Assembly: GCA_903834835.1 (NCBI GenBank) | Contig: CAILKO010000024.1 | Coordinates: 1-64,000, forward strand | DNA from: an uncultured Pseudomonadota bacterium | GTDB lineage: Bacteria > Pseudomonadota > Gammaproteobacteria > Burkholderiales > SG8-39 | Direction: 5' to 3' | Length of the DNA stretch: 64,000 nucleotides | Shown here: one piece after another, positions 23,213-32,193 of the stretch | Layout: each line of letters starts with the position of its first letter | Numbering within the stretch: position 1 is the first letter of the stretch | Translations under genes and position numbers: made by a program | Notes under the pieces: generated by a model | Seen by the model: only the letters and a program-made list of their open reading frames with translations | Databases searched by the model: none | What the model was told of the DNA's origin: nothing

Positions 23213-26177
23213 GTCTGGTCCGGCCTTGGGCCTGCCAATTTCACGCCTGTTGGCGACGCTGCTCGTCGCCTTCCTGTGCGAGGGACAGGCGGTGCCTGCC
23301 CTGGGCCAATCGCTGCCAGAGGACGGTACCCTCGAGCATGCGCACCCCCCGGAGCCGCTCCTCGCACCCGATGATGCGGCTAGGCGTGTTGCTGCCCTCC
23401 TGGCAAGCGCGGAACTGGCTCGAAGCAAGGGCGACGTCAGGACCCAGATCGCCGAATTGCGCAGGGCGCATGGTGTCAGCGAAGGCAAGAATTCGAATGT
23501 CGTAAATCTGCTGGCGAGCGCTCTGCGCTTGATCGGTGAACTTGAGGAACCGCGTCGGCTCCGGGAAGCGATCATCGCGACAGGAATTCGTCCGATTGAC
23601 AGATTTTCTCACCTCACCGTACTGACCGTATACGCGGCGGGAATAGCGGACATCAAGACAGCGAACCGATGGCTCGAGGCTGCCGAGTCAACCGCTCGCC
23701 AGCTCAAGGGGGGCGACGATACCGCTGCCCACCTGGGTTGGGCGAAAGCAAGCCTTCTTCTTGCGCAGGGGAAATACAGGGAGGCCGAAGTCGAATGCCG
23801 CAATGCAGTAGCAGCCTTGCGGCGCCACCTCGACGGCCTAGGAAACAGAGTTTCGCCGCAATCGCTGTATTTCAGGAATTTGCTCGAGAATCAACTGGCA
23901 TCTGCGCTGCTCAGTCAGGGAAAAATCGCCGAGAGCGAATGGATCTACCGCGACACGCTGGAACGATCTGTCAAGGAAACAGGTAAAGCATCGGTCCAGA
24001 CCGCCAGGTTTTCAGCCTCGGTAGCGAATGCACAGCTCCGCCAGGGGCGCTTCGAGGCCTCCCTGGCCCATGCAAGCGCGTCGCTGAAAACCCTTGAACG
24101 CCACGACCTGCGGGAATCGGCCTCGCCGATCGCCGTCGCGTTGCTTCAGGTCGGCTGGGCACAAGCAATGGCAGGCCGATTCGAAGCGTCCATCGACGCA
24201 TTCGAGGCAAGGGCAAAATCCTGGTCAGGCAGTGGAAGTCCCGGCTCCGTCGTCTGGGGCTACGCAATGATACGTGCCGGCCGCGCGGAGGCCGCCCTGC
24301 CAATGCTGCGAGCGCATTACGAGGCGTCCAGACGCACCGCACCCGGCAGCTATACCACCCACGAGCGGGCTGCAATGTACGGATACGCACACCTGCGCGC
24401 GAATCGAATTGCAGAAGCGCAACCGCTATTCGAATCTGCAATGCCCGTGCTTCTGCGTGTCCGTCAGGCCAGACGGGCTGCGGATCGCGCGGATATCCTG
24501 CAGGAAACGATATCGAACTGGATCATCGAGGGGTACCTCGAACTTCTTTCGCGAGCCGCGAGCGCCGGTGAAGAAAATGCGATCGGAGAAATGTTCCGGC
24601 TCGCCGACATCGCGCGCGGGTCAAGCGTGAATCGTGCCCTCGCCCTCGCCAGCACGCGGGCCAAGATTTCCGATCCGGTGCTTGCGCAGCTCGCCCGCGA
24701 GGAGCAGGACCTCGGAAACCACAGCGCTGCCCTTGCCAGGATTGTCGAGGACCTCCTTGCCCGGACAGAAAGTCAGCAACCCAAGACGGTCATTGCCAAC
24801 ATACGCCGGGATATCGACGCTGCGACAAGAGAAAGAGAACTGCGGCGTTCGGAGATTGCAAAACGATTCCCCCAGTATGCCCGGCTTGCGCAGCCACAGC
24901 CGGTAACCATGAGCGCCATTCAATCCTTGCTTGTGGAAGGCGAGGTATTGCTCTCTATCTACACTTCCTACGACCGCAGCTACGTCTGGGCAATTCGAAA
25001 GTTCGGCCCGGTCAGATTTTCCAGTGTTTCACTCGGGGCCGACGAACTCACGGCAATCGTAAAAGAGCTGCGCCGCGCACTCGACGTCGGCGATGTCGAT
25101 ATTTCATCCTTTCCTGCCTTCGACACCAGAACCGCCTACGCCCTCTACGAGCGTCTGCTCAAGCCTATCGAGAGTTCGTGGGAAGGTGCGAAATCGCTGA
25201 TCGTTGTACCGCATGGGGCGTTGGGGCAACTGCCATTCGCTCTTCTCCCAACCACACCCCGGAGAAGCGAACAAAGTCAGAGCTTCGACAATTATCGCGA
25301 CACTCGCTGGCTCATTCGCGCAATCGCCGTGTTCCAGCTCCCTTCGGTGAGTGCTCTTGCCGCATTACGCGACGGCATGACGAGAACAGGGGCGAACGCC
25401 ACCGCCTTTCTCGGAGTTGGCGATCCGATCTTCGGTGAGGAAAATCCTTCCGGCGCAGCGGCTTTACGCGGTCGGCAGCGACTGCGCAACCTTTCGATGC
25501 GCTCCGGCGGCGATCAGGCAAGACCCGCCTCGCGTGCGGATTTCAGTCGCCTGCCCCCACTGCCGGATACGGCCGTCGAGTTGAATGAAATCGCCGCGCT
25601 TCTTAAATCTGGCGGAAGCGAAGTATTACTTGGCCGCCAGGCCTCCGAGACTAACGTTAGAAACCGTGATCTCTCAAGGTATCGGATTCTCATGTTTGCA
25701 ACTCATGGACTTGTGCCCGGTGACCTTGATGGTCTGACCCAGCCGGCTTTGGCGCTCTCCAATCCGGATCTCACCGGCGAAAATGGAGGAGATGGACTGC
25801 TTGCACTGGACGAGATATTGGGCTTGAGGCTCAATGCGGAATGGGTAGTTTTGTCCGCATGCAATACGGCGTCCGGTGACGGCGAGGGAAGCGAAGCGGT
25901 ATCCGGCCTAGGTAGGGCGTTTTTCTACGCGGGCGCCCGTTCGCTTCTGGTCTCGAATTGGCCAGTCGAAACTGTGAGTGCTCGATTGATCACAACCGAC
26001 CTTTTTCGTCGCCAGAGCGAGAAGCCCGAACTATCGCGCAGCGAAGCACTCCGCCAGACCATGCTGAACCTGATTGATCGGGAAGAGGTAAAAGATGGTA
26101 CCGGACGTGTGCTGTATACCTACGCCCATCCGATGTTCTGGGCACCTTTTTCCCTGGTTGGCGACGGCGGGCGTTAG
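23205..26177 (+). CDS. TPR and CHAT domain protein, secreted caspase-like peptidase
   Basis: 990 residues. An N-terminal hydrophobic stretch (about 10-35, ending PALGQS) is a likely signal peptide. Helical TPR-like repeats cover roughly 60-480, a coiled region follows to about 570, and the C-terminal CHAT domain spans about 650-985. The caspase-type catalytic pair is intact: His834 in FATHGL and Cys886 in LSACNTA. CHAT proteins are cysteine peptidases; in bacteria several are switched on by partner sensors, and some take part in defence. Here no partner is evident. Base composition is less GC-rich than the flanking catabolic genes, suggesting later arrival, yet it overlaps pcaJ by eight bases. 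Confidence 0.85.
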   Translation: MDESGPALGLPISRLLATLLVAFLCEGQAVPALGQSLPEDGTLEHAHPPEPLLAPDDAARRVAALLASAELARSKGDVRTQIAELRRAHGVSEGKNSNVVNLLASALRLIGELEEPRRLREAIIATGIRPIDRFSHLTVLTVYAAGIADIKTANRWLEAAESTARQLKGGDDTAAHLGWAKASLLLAQGKYREAEVECRNAVAALRRHLDGLGNRVSPQSLYFRNLLENQLASALLSQGKIAESEWIYRDTLERSVKETGKASVQTARFSASVANAQLRQGRFEASLAHASASLKTLERHDLRESASPIAVALLQVGWAQAMAGRFEASIDAFEARAKSWSGSGSPGSVVWGYAMIRAGRAEAALPMLRAHYEASRRTAPGSYTTHERAAMYGYAHLRANRIAEAQPLFESAMPVLLRVRQARRAADRADILQETISNWIIEGYLELLSRAASAGEENAIGEMFRLADIARGSSVNRALALASTRAKISDPVLAQLAREEQDLGNHSAALARIVEDLLARTESQQPKTVIANIRRDIDAATRERELRRSEIAKRFPQYARLAQPQPVTMSAIQSLLVEGEVLLSIYTSYDRSYVWAIRKFGPVRFSSVSLGADELTAIVKELRRALDVGDVDISSFPAFDTRTAYALYERLLKPIESSWEGAKSLIVVPHGALGQLPFALLPTTPRRSEQSQSFDNYRDTRWLIRAIAVFQLPSVSALAALRDGMTRTGANATAFLGVGDPIFGEENPSGAAALRGRQRLRNLSMRSGGDQARPASRADFSRLPPLPDTAVELNEIAALLKSGGSEVLLGRQASETNVRNRDLSRYRILMFATHGLVPGDLDGLTQPALALSNPDLTGENGGDGLLALDEILGLRLNAEWVVLSACNTASGDGEGSEAVSGLGRAFFYAGARSLLVSNWPVETVSARLITTDLFRRQSEKPELSRSEALRQTMLNLIDREEVKDGTGRVLYTYAHPMFWAPFSLVGDGGR

Positions 26178-26243
26178 AACCTCCGGCGTCGTTCGGAACT
26201 GGTACATTCGGTGCATGCAGGCACCGCAACTTAGGAGCAGTAA

Positions 26244-27380
26244 ATGAGCGGCACCAACGATCTGGGCATCAAGCAGTACATCGACAGCGACTCGCATGTC
26301 GAAGAGCCCGATGCATGCTGGAACTACATCGACGCGGAGTTCGCCCGCCGCCGCCCGCGCATCGTGAATCTGCGCGGACAGCCGGGACTGCCGGCGCAGG
26401 ACGCCTACTGGCTGATCGACGGCAAGCAGCATCCGCGGCCGCTCGGCGAATCGCCCACCTACTACGGCAGCCCGCCGGTCTCGACCATGGCGCTGAACAA
26501 GCCCTACAGCGTGCCTTCGCAGTCGCTGGAAGATGTGTCCGCGCGCCTTGCCGACCTGGACGCAAACCACATCAAGCTCTCGGTGATCTTCCCGACGGTA
26601 TTCCTCGCCCAGCTCTCGGAAGAGCCGCGCTTCGAGGCTGCGCTGATGCGCAGCTACAACACCTGGCTCGCGGAGCGCTGCGGGCAGTCGGGCGGACGCC
26701 TGAAGTTCGTGGCGATAATCCCGCTGCGCAGTCCGCAGGAGGCGGTGGCGGAAGTGAAGCGCGCGAAGAGCCTGGGCGCGGTCGGCATCTACTCGATGGG
26801 TACCGCCGGCACGATGATGCTGAGCGACCGGCGCCTCGACCCGGTCTGGGAGGAAGCCTCGAAGCAGGACCTGCCCCTGTGCGTGCATATCGGCTACAGC
26901 CACCCCGGGATCCTCGCGAGCGTCGAGAGCATCTACGTCGGCATCGCAACCTCGGTGCTGCTGCCGATCTTCATGGGCTTTGCTGCGATCACGGGTGGCG
27001 GCGTGCTCGACCGGCATCCGAAACTGAAGGTCGGCTTCTTCGAGGCGGGCGGCGACTGGCTGCCCTACTGGGTGAACCGCATGGGGCACTACCACCCGGT
27101 GGTGAAGAACGTGTTCCACCTGCCGGTGCCCGACAAGACCCCTGCGGAATACCTGAAGGAAGGCCGCATCTATTTCAGCGTCGAGGGCCACGAGACCCAG
27201 CTGCCCGAGGTGATCAAGATGGTGGGCGAGGACTGCATCTTCGCCTCGGCCGACATGCCGCATGCCGAAGGCCGGGAAACCGAGCTGGAGGAAATGGTGG
27301 AGCGCATCGACCTGCCTGCCAGCCTGCGCGAGAAAATTCTCAGCACCAATACGCTGCGCTTCTACAACCTGAAGGGCTGA
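26244..27380 (+). CDS. Amidohydrolase-2 (ACMSD-type) metal-dependent enzyme
   Basis: 378 residues, TIM-barrel amidohydrolase. The metal site can be followed: DSDSHVEEP (14-22) for the DxH pair, His in LCVHIGYSH (about 212-220), and Asp in FASADMPHAEG (about 333-343). Relatives are decarboxylases or hydrolases of aromatic-ring cleavage pathways, such as aminocarboxymuconate-semialdehyde decarboxylase and resorcylate decarboxylases. The substrate is not predictable. A similar but clearly distinct enzyme converges on it at 27448-28533. CTTAGGAGCAGTAA precedes the ATG. Confidence 0.82.
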   Translation: MSGTNDLGIKQYIDSDSHVEEPDACWNYIDAEFARRRPRIVNLRGQPGLPAQDAYWLIDGKQHPRPLGESPTYYGSPPVSTMALNKPYSVPSQSLEDVSARLADLDANHIKLSVIFPTVFLAQLSEEPRFEAALMRSYNTWLAERCGQSGGRLKFVAIIPLRSPQEAVAEVKRAKSLGAVGIYSMGTAGTMMLSDRRLDPVWEEASKQDLPLCVHIGYSHPGILASVESIYVGIATSVLLPIFMGFAAITGGGVLDRHPKLKVGFFEAGGDWLPYWVNRMGHYHPVVKNVFHLPVPDKTPAEYLKEGRIYFSVEGHETQLPEVIKMVGEDCIFASADMPHAEGRETELEEMVERIDLPASLREKILSTNTLRFYNLKG

Positions 27381-27395
27381 CAGCGCAGAAAAACG

Positions 27396-27426
27396 AAGGG
27401 CCGGCTGCCATGGGCAGCCGGCCCTT
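27396..27426 (-). terminator. Perfect hairpin between converging amidohydrolase genes, likely bidirectional terminator
   Basis: AAGGGCCGGCTGCC (27396-27409) and GGCAGCCGGCCCTT (27413-27426) form a perfect 14-base-pair stem with a 3-base loop. On the minus strand it is followed by CGTTTTT, the U-rich tail of an intrinsic terminator for the gene at 27448-28533. On the plus strand the tail is poor, but the stem still sits 16 bases after the stop of the gene at 26244-27380. Confidence 0.85.
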
Positions 27427-27447
27427 GAATTGCCTGATCGCCTGCAC

Positions 27448-28533
27448 TCAGCCGAGTTTTGCGCGCGCGCCGTAGAAACGTATGCAGTTGTCGCGCAGCA
27501 TGCCCTGCTTTGCCTCGTCGGAGAGCTCGTGATGCTCGAGCAGCTCGGAAATCTCCGCCTTGGCCCGCGGCAGGTTGGTCTCGTGCGGGAAGTCGGAGGC
27601 GTACATCAGGCCCTGGTGACCGACGCGGCTGATCGCGTAGGGCAGCGTGAGTTCACCGCCTTCGCAGCTGAAGAACACGCGATCCGAGCGGATGTACTCG
27701 CTCGGCTTCTTCTTCAGCCAGTCGGAGTACTCCTTGACGCCCTTGGTCGCCCAGACCTCGTAGGAACGGTCCAGCCGGTCCATGATATAGGGCACCCAGC
27801 CGATGCCGGCTTCGAGATAGGCCACCCGGAGCTTTGGAAAGCGCTCGAACACGCCCTCCATTACCATGCTGGTGAGCTGGATGATCTGCGCAAGCGGGTG
27901 CTCGAGCGAATGGGTCAGCGCAAAGCGGTTGAAGAAGTTGATCCCCAGATTGATGGACGGCGCCCCATGCAGCGCGATCGGCACGTCCAGCCGTTCCGCC
28001 TCTTCGTAGAGCGGCCAGAAATCGCTGTGCCCGAGCGGGCGGCGGATGCCCATCTCGCCGTTGTTCGTGGTGAGCACTGCGCCCACCATGCCGAGTTCCG
28101 TCACCGCGCGGCGCAGTTCCTTGACCGCTTCGGGAACGTCCTGCAGCGGGACGATCGCCACCGCGCGCAGGCGCTTGCTGTGCTTGTGGAACTTCTCGGT
28201 GAACCAGTTGTTGTAGGCGCGCGCGAGCGGCACCGCCCAGGTCGGATCCTGGATCATGCCGAAGCCGAGTCCGGCCGTGGGGTAGATCACCGTGCTCTCG
28301 ATGCCCACGCCGTCCAGGAAGTCCACCCAGTCCTTGGCTGTGACCGTGTACTCCTTGTGGATGCCCAGCCGGCTGATGATCGCCCCGCGCTGATAGCCAT
28401 CGAGCGTCGGGAAGAACGGAAACCCGAGCATCGCCGGATTGCCTTTGTACGGCGCTTCCAGGAATTCGTAGAGTTCCGCATCCCGCTCGATGAGGTGCCC
28501 GTCCGCGTCCAGCATATTGCCTTTGATGGTCAC
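27448..28533 (-). CDS. Amidohydrolase-2 (ACMSD-type) metal-dependent enzyme
   Basis: 361 residues from GTG 28533, which has GAAAGGA nine bases upstream; ATG at 28515 is an alternative. Metal-site segments are LDADGHLIERDAELYEF near the N-terminus, IALHGAPS, LEAGIGWVP and YASDFPHETN. The family catalyses decarboxylation or C-C hydrolysis, often in aromatic degradation. It is the third gene of a leftward unit that begins with two tandem periplasmic binding proteins (gap 29 bases), suggesting that the transported compound is its substrate or a precursor. Confidence 0.82.
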   Translation of the reverse strand: MTIKGNMLDADGHLIERDAELYEFLEAPYKGNPAMLGFPFFPTLDGYQRGAIISRLGIHKEYTVTAKDWVDFLDGVGIESTVIYPTAGLGFGMIQDPTWAVPLARAYNNWFTEKFHKHSKRLRAVAIVPLQDVPEAVKELRRAVTELGMVGAVLTTNNGEMGIRRPLGHSDFWPLYEEAERLDVPIALHGAPSINLGINFFNRFALTHSLEHPLAQIIQLTSMVMEGVFERFPKLRVAYLEAGIGWVPYIMDRLDRSYEVWATKGVKEYSDWLKKKPSEYIRSDRVFFSCEGGELTLPYAISRVGHQGLMYASDFPHETNLPRAKAEISELLEHHELSDEAKQGMLRDNCIRFYGARAKLG

Positions 28534-28562
28534 GATTCTCGTCCTTTCAGGTAACCACGGTC

Positions 28563-29741
28563 TCAAGGAAGCGACTTCACGCCCTTGATGATGTCAGCCA
28601 CTTCGAGCTTCAGCTTGCCATCCGGCCCCTTCACGGCGCGCCGGATATGGATATCGAGCGTGGCATTGCGGGTATCGGGCTCTATCCGGACGTTGCCCCG
28701 TGCACCCTCGAAGCTGAAGCCGCGCGCCGCATTGATTGCGGTGGTGCCGTCGAAGGGTTTGCCCTCCTGCTCGCGGATCATCCGATAGATGATGTGCATG
28801 CCGTCCCAGGCCGTCGCCCCCGCGAAGCTTGGCAACTCCGCAGCACCGAACTTCCCGCGCATCGCGTTCTTGTACTTGCGGTTCTCCGCGCCCGGCGCTT
28901 CGATCGAATAGGTGAGCGCGTCGTACATTCCGACGACCGAATCGTCGAACAGGTTGAGCACCGCCTCCTCGAGCTGGGCCTGGCCGATGATGGCGAGATC
29001 CTTGCGGCCCGTCATGCCCTGCGCCTGGAGCGACTTCACCATGTTCACCGAGGGTGCGCCGGCCGGGATGAACATCTTGAACACGGTCGGCTTGGCGCGC
29101 GCAATGCGCTCCACATAGGGCGCATAGTCCACCGTGTTGAGCGGCATCCTGTCCTCGCCGAGGATCTCTCCACCGAGCGCCGTGTAGCGCTTGCGGAAGG
29201 CCTCGAGCAGATCGTAGCCTGGCGCGTAGTCGGAAACTGCGACGTATGCGCGCTTGTAGCCGCGCTTGATCGCCCACTCCGCTTCCACATGGCCCATCTG
29301 GAACTGGGTATTCCCGGAACGGATGATGTAGGGCGAGGCTTCCGTGATCGACTTGGCCGCGCCGTTGAACACAACGCCCGGCGTTTTCGTCTCGGTCAGA
29401 ACAGGCGCCACCGCAAGCGGTTCGGGCGAGAGGTAGAAGCCGCCGATGATCGACACGCGATCGCGCACGATCATCTCTTCTGCCAGGCGCTTGGCCACCG
29501 AGGCATTGGTGCCGCCGATGTCGCGGTAGACCAGTTCCACTTCCCGCCCGCCGACCTTGCTGCCATAGGTTGCCGTGTAGGTCTCGATGCCCTGGCGATA
29601 CTGCTTGCCGATCAGTGCGAACGGACCCGAGAACTGGCCGAGGATGCCGACCTTGATGGGTTCCTGCTGTGCGAGCGCGCCCTGGCTGATGGCCACAATG
29701 CCCGCGAACGTCGCGAGACGGATGCCGGATTTGATGCGCAT
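28563..29741 (-). CDS. Branched-chain-amino-acid-type ABC transporter binding protein (second tandem copy)
   Basis: 392 residues. A signal peptide ends at GALAQ (about 21-25), followed by PIKVGILGQFSGPFALIGKQ, the start of a type I periplasmic binding protein of the LivK/Peripla_BP_6 group. Other family segments are LVYRDIGGTNAS and VVFNGAAKSITEASPYIIR. It is very similar along its whole length to the upstream gene at 29891-31072, so the pair arose by duplication. Actual ligands of this group include aromatic and alicyclic acids and urea as well as amino acids. livHMGF lie divergently and complete the transporter. Confidence 0.88.
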   Translation of the reverse strand: MRIKSGIRLATFAGIVAISQGALAQQEPIKVGILGQFSGPFALIGKQYRQGIETYTATYGSKVGGREVELVYRDIGGTNASVAKRLAEEMIVRDRVSIIGGFYLSPEPLAVAPVLTETKTPGVVFNGAAKSITEASPYIIRSGNTQFQMGHVEAEWAIKRGYKRAYVAVSDYAPGYDLLEAFRKRYTALGGEILGEDRMPLNTVDYAPYVERIARAKPTVFKMFIPAGAPSVNMVKSLQAQGMTGRKDLAIIGQAQLEEAVLNLFDDSVVGMYDALTYSIEAPGAENRKYKNAMRGKFGAAELPSFAGATAWDGMHIIYRMIREQEGKPFDGTTAINAARGFSFEGARGNVRIEPDTRNATLDIHIRRAVKGPDGKLKLEVADIIKGVKSLP

Positions 29742-29890
29742 GTTCCTCCCTCCTTGGTGAACTGACTGATCCGGCGCATCGCCCGCTCGCTCCGCAAAGA
29801 GATGCGCGGAAAGCGGGCCGATGCTACAGATCGCCGGACCGATGCCCTCCCAGACACCGGTTCGGCGTTACCGACTGTTGCGGGCCGCGA

Positions 29891-31072
29891 TCAGGGCAGC
29901 GACTTCACACCATTCACGACATCCGCGACTTCCAGTTTCAGCTTGCCGTCCGGGCCCTTCACGGCGCGCCGGATGTGCATGTCGAGCGTGGCATTGCGGG
30001 TATCCGGTTCGATCCGGACGTTGCCGCGCGCACCCTCGTAGGAGAAGCCGCGCGCGACGTTGATCGCGGTCGTGCCGTCGAAGGGCTTGCCCTGCTGGGC
30101 ACGGATCATCTGGTAGATCACGTGCATGCCGTCCCAGGCCACCGCACCGGAGTAGCTCGGCAGTTCCGCACCGCCGAACTTGGCGCGGATCGCATCCTTG
30201 AACTTCTTGTTCTCCGCGCCCTTGCCTTCGATGGCGTAGGTGAGCGCGTCGTACATGCCGATGACCGAGTCGTCGAACAGGTTGAGCACGGCTTCCTCGA
30301 GCTGCGCCTGGCCGATGATCGCGATTTCCTTGCGGCCGGTCATGCCCTGGGCCTGCAGCGACTTCACCATGTTCACCGACGGCGCGCCGGCAGGAATGAA
30401 CATGTTGAAAAGCGTCGGCTTGGCACGCGCGACACGCTCGACGTAGGGCGCATAGTCCACCGTGTTGAGCGGCATCTTGTCCTCGCCGAGTATTTCGCCG
30501 CCGAGCGCGGTGTAGCGCTTCTTGAAGGCCTCGAGCAGGTCATGACCCGGCGCGTAGTCGGACACCGCGACATAGGCGCGCTTGAAGCCGCGCTTGATCG
30601 CCCACTCGGCCTCCACGTAGCCCGTCTGGAACTGGGTGTTGCCGGTACGGATGATGTAGGGCGAGGCTTCGGTGATGGTCTTGGCCGCGCCGTTGAACAC
30701 GACGCCCGGAGTCTTGGTTTCGGTCAGCACCGGCGCCGCGGCGAGCGGCTCGGGCGAGAGATAGAACCCGCCGATGATGGAAACGCGATCGCGCACGATC
30801 AACTCTTCCGCGAGTCGCTTCGCGTTCGAGGCGTTGGTGCCGCCGATGTCGCGATACACGAGTTCCACTTCGCGCCCGCCGACCTTGCTGCTGTAGGTGG
30901 CGGTGTAGGCCTCGATGCCCTGACGGTACTGCTTGCCGATCAGCGCGAACGGTCCCGAGAACTGGCCGAGTATGCCGACCTTGATGGGTTCCTGCTGGGC
31001 TTGCGCGCCGGACATGGCGCCCATTGCCGCGAGGACGATCGCCGCGCTGCGTACGAATCTGAAATAGCTCAT
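29891..31072 (-). CDS. Branched-chain-amino-acid-type ABC transporter binding protein (first tandem copy)
   Basis: 393 residues from ATG 31072, preceded by GGAGGCAAG. The signal peptide ends at GAQAQ, and the mature part begins with the same QEPIKVGILGQFSGPFALIG as the next gene. Differences from that paralogue are concentrated in the signal peptide and scattered surface positions; the binding-cleft segments are nearly the same. The 149-base gap between the two copies has no recognisable gene. It is divergent from livH, with 242 bases between start codons for both promoters. Confidence 0.88.
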   Translation of the reverse strand: MSYFRFVRSAAIVLAAMGAMSGAQAQQEPIKVGILGQFSGPFALIGKQYRQGIEAYTATYSSKVGGREVELVYRDIGGTNASNAKRLAEELIVRDRVSIIGGFYLSPEPLAAAPVLTETKTPGVVFNGAAKTITEASPYIIRTGNTQFQTGYVEAEWAIKRGFKRAYVAVSDYAPGHDLLEAFKKRYTALGGEILGEDKMPLNTVDYAPYVERVARAKPTLFNMFIPAGAPSVNMVKSLQAQGMTGRKEIAIIGQAQLEEAVLNLFDDSVIGMYDALTYAIEGKGAENKKFKDAIRAKFGGAELPSYSGAVAWDGMHVIYQMIRAQQGKPFDGTTAINVARGFSYEGARGNVRIEPDTRNATLDMHIRRAVKGPDGKLKLEVADVVNGVKSLP

Positions 31073-31314
31073 CTTGCCTCCTTCAATATGCTGCTGGAAT
31101 GTGACCGGTCCCGGACGGCATGTTGCGCTCCTGTCTCCGGGCACCGGAGTTTACCGGACCCGGCGGGATCGCCTGGCAAAGACATTACAATTACCCACCC
31201 TTTTTGGACCCCCGCTTACGCACCCGCAGGACAGCGACGCCGACGGTGCCGCCGGGCTCCGTCGCTCGCGCGGGTGCGTGCGCGACCGACAGGTGCGCCG
31301 GCAACAGGAAACCC

Positions 31315-32193
31315 ATGCAGGAAATTCTCTCCGCCACGAGCTTCATCGCAATCTACGGCCTGTCCTACGGGGTGGTGCTGTTCCTCATTTCGATCGGACT
31401 CGTCGTGACCATGGGCCTCATGCGGGTCGTCAACATGGCCCATGGCGTGTTCGCTGCCTGGGGCGGCTACATCATGGTGAACATGATGAACGCCTGGGGC
31501 GCGTCCTACTATGTGGCGATGGTGGGCGCGATTCTCGTGATTGCCCTCGTCAGCGTGCTCGTCGAGCGGATATTCTTCTTCAAGCTCTATGGTGCGCCGG
31601 AACTGGAACAGGCACTGCTCACCATCGGCCTCGCGTTCATCGGCGTCGCCTCGCTCAACCTCGCATTCGGGCCCGACATCGTCGCCGCCCGGCTGCCGGC
31701 CGAACTCGGCGCGAGCATCGATTTCGCCGGCCGATCGGTGCAGGCCTACCGCCTGTTCATCATCGCCTTCGGCGCGGCGGTGATGCTCGTGCTCTGGTAC
31801 ATCTTCGATCGCACGAGCTTCGGCGCCCGGCTGCGGGCGGCGGTGGACAATCGCGGCATGGCGGCGGCCGTCGGCATCAACGTCCGGCGGCTGTTCTCGA
31901 TTGCCTTCGCACTCGGCAGCGGCCTCGCGGCGCTCGGTAGCGCGATCGGCGTGGCGGTGCTGCCGCTCGAGCCGATGTACCCGCTCAAGTACCTGGTCCT
32001 GATCCTGATCGTCGTTGCAATGTCCGGAGCAGGCAATGTCAAGCTTGCGGCCGGCGTGTCGCTCGGACTCGGCGTGGTGGACACGGCGGGCCGCTATTTC
32101 CATCCCGAAATCGGTTCCTTCCTGATCTATATCGCCATGCTCGTCTATCTCATGGCCCGTGGCGGCAAGCTCGCTGCGGTGCACGCACGATGA
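31315..32193 (+). CDS. livH: Branched-chain-type ABC transporter permease LivH
   Basis: 292 residues, about eight membrane helices. YGLSYGVVLFLISIGLVVTM (15-34) and RVVNMAHGVFAAWGGYIMV (37-55) are the LivH signature, and the cytoplasmic ATPase-contact loop is TSFGARLRAAVDNRGMAAAV with GIN (about 166-190). With LivM it forms the inner-membrane channel for the ligand delivered by the divergent binding proteins. The ATG at 31315 follows CAGGAAACCC. Its stop overlaps livM as ATGA. Confidence 0.9.
   Translation: MQEILSATSFIAIYGLSYGVVLFLISIGLVVTMGLMRVVNMAHGVFAAWGGYIMVNMMNAWGASYYVAMVGAILVIALVSVLVERIFFFKLYGAPELEQALLTIGLAFIGVASLNLAFGPDIVAARLPAELGASIDFAGRSVQAYRLFIIAFGAAVMLVLWYIFDRTSFGARLRAAVDNRGMAAAVGINVRRLFSIAFALGSGLAALGSAIGVAVLPLEPMYPLKYLVLILIVVAMSGAGNVKLAAGVSLGLGVVDTAGRYFHPEIGSFLIYIAMLVYLMARGGKLAAVHAR

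Noticed and set aside
19007..23575. Minus-strand open frame of about 1520 codons running antisense to the fusion gene and pcaIJ
   Set aside because: Only its last part (19007-20161) is a real acyl-CoA dehydrogenase; the rest is a GC-rich shadow of well-supported plus-strand genes and has low-complexity composition.
27448..28533. The two amidohydrolases as a recent duplicated pair
   Set aside because: They share family motifs but differ over most of their length, so they are old paralogues or separate acquisitions, not a tandem duplication.
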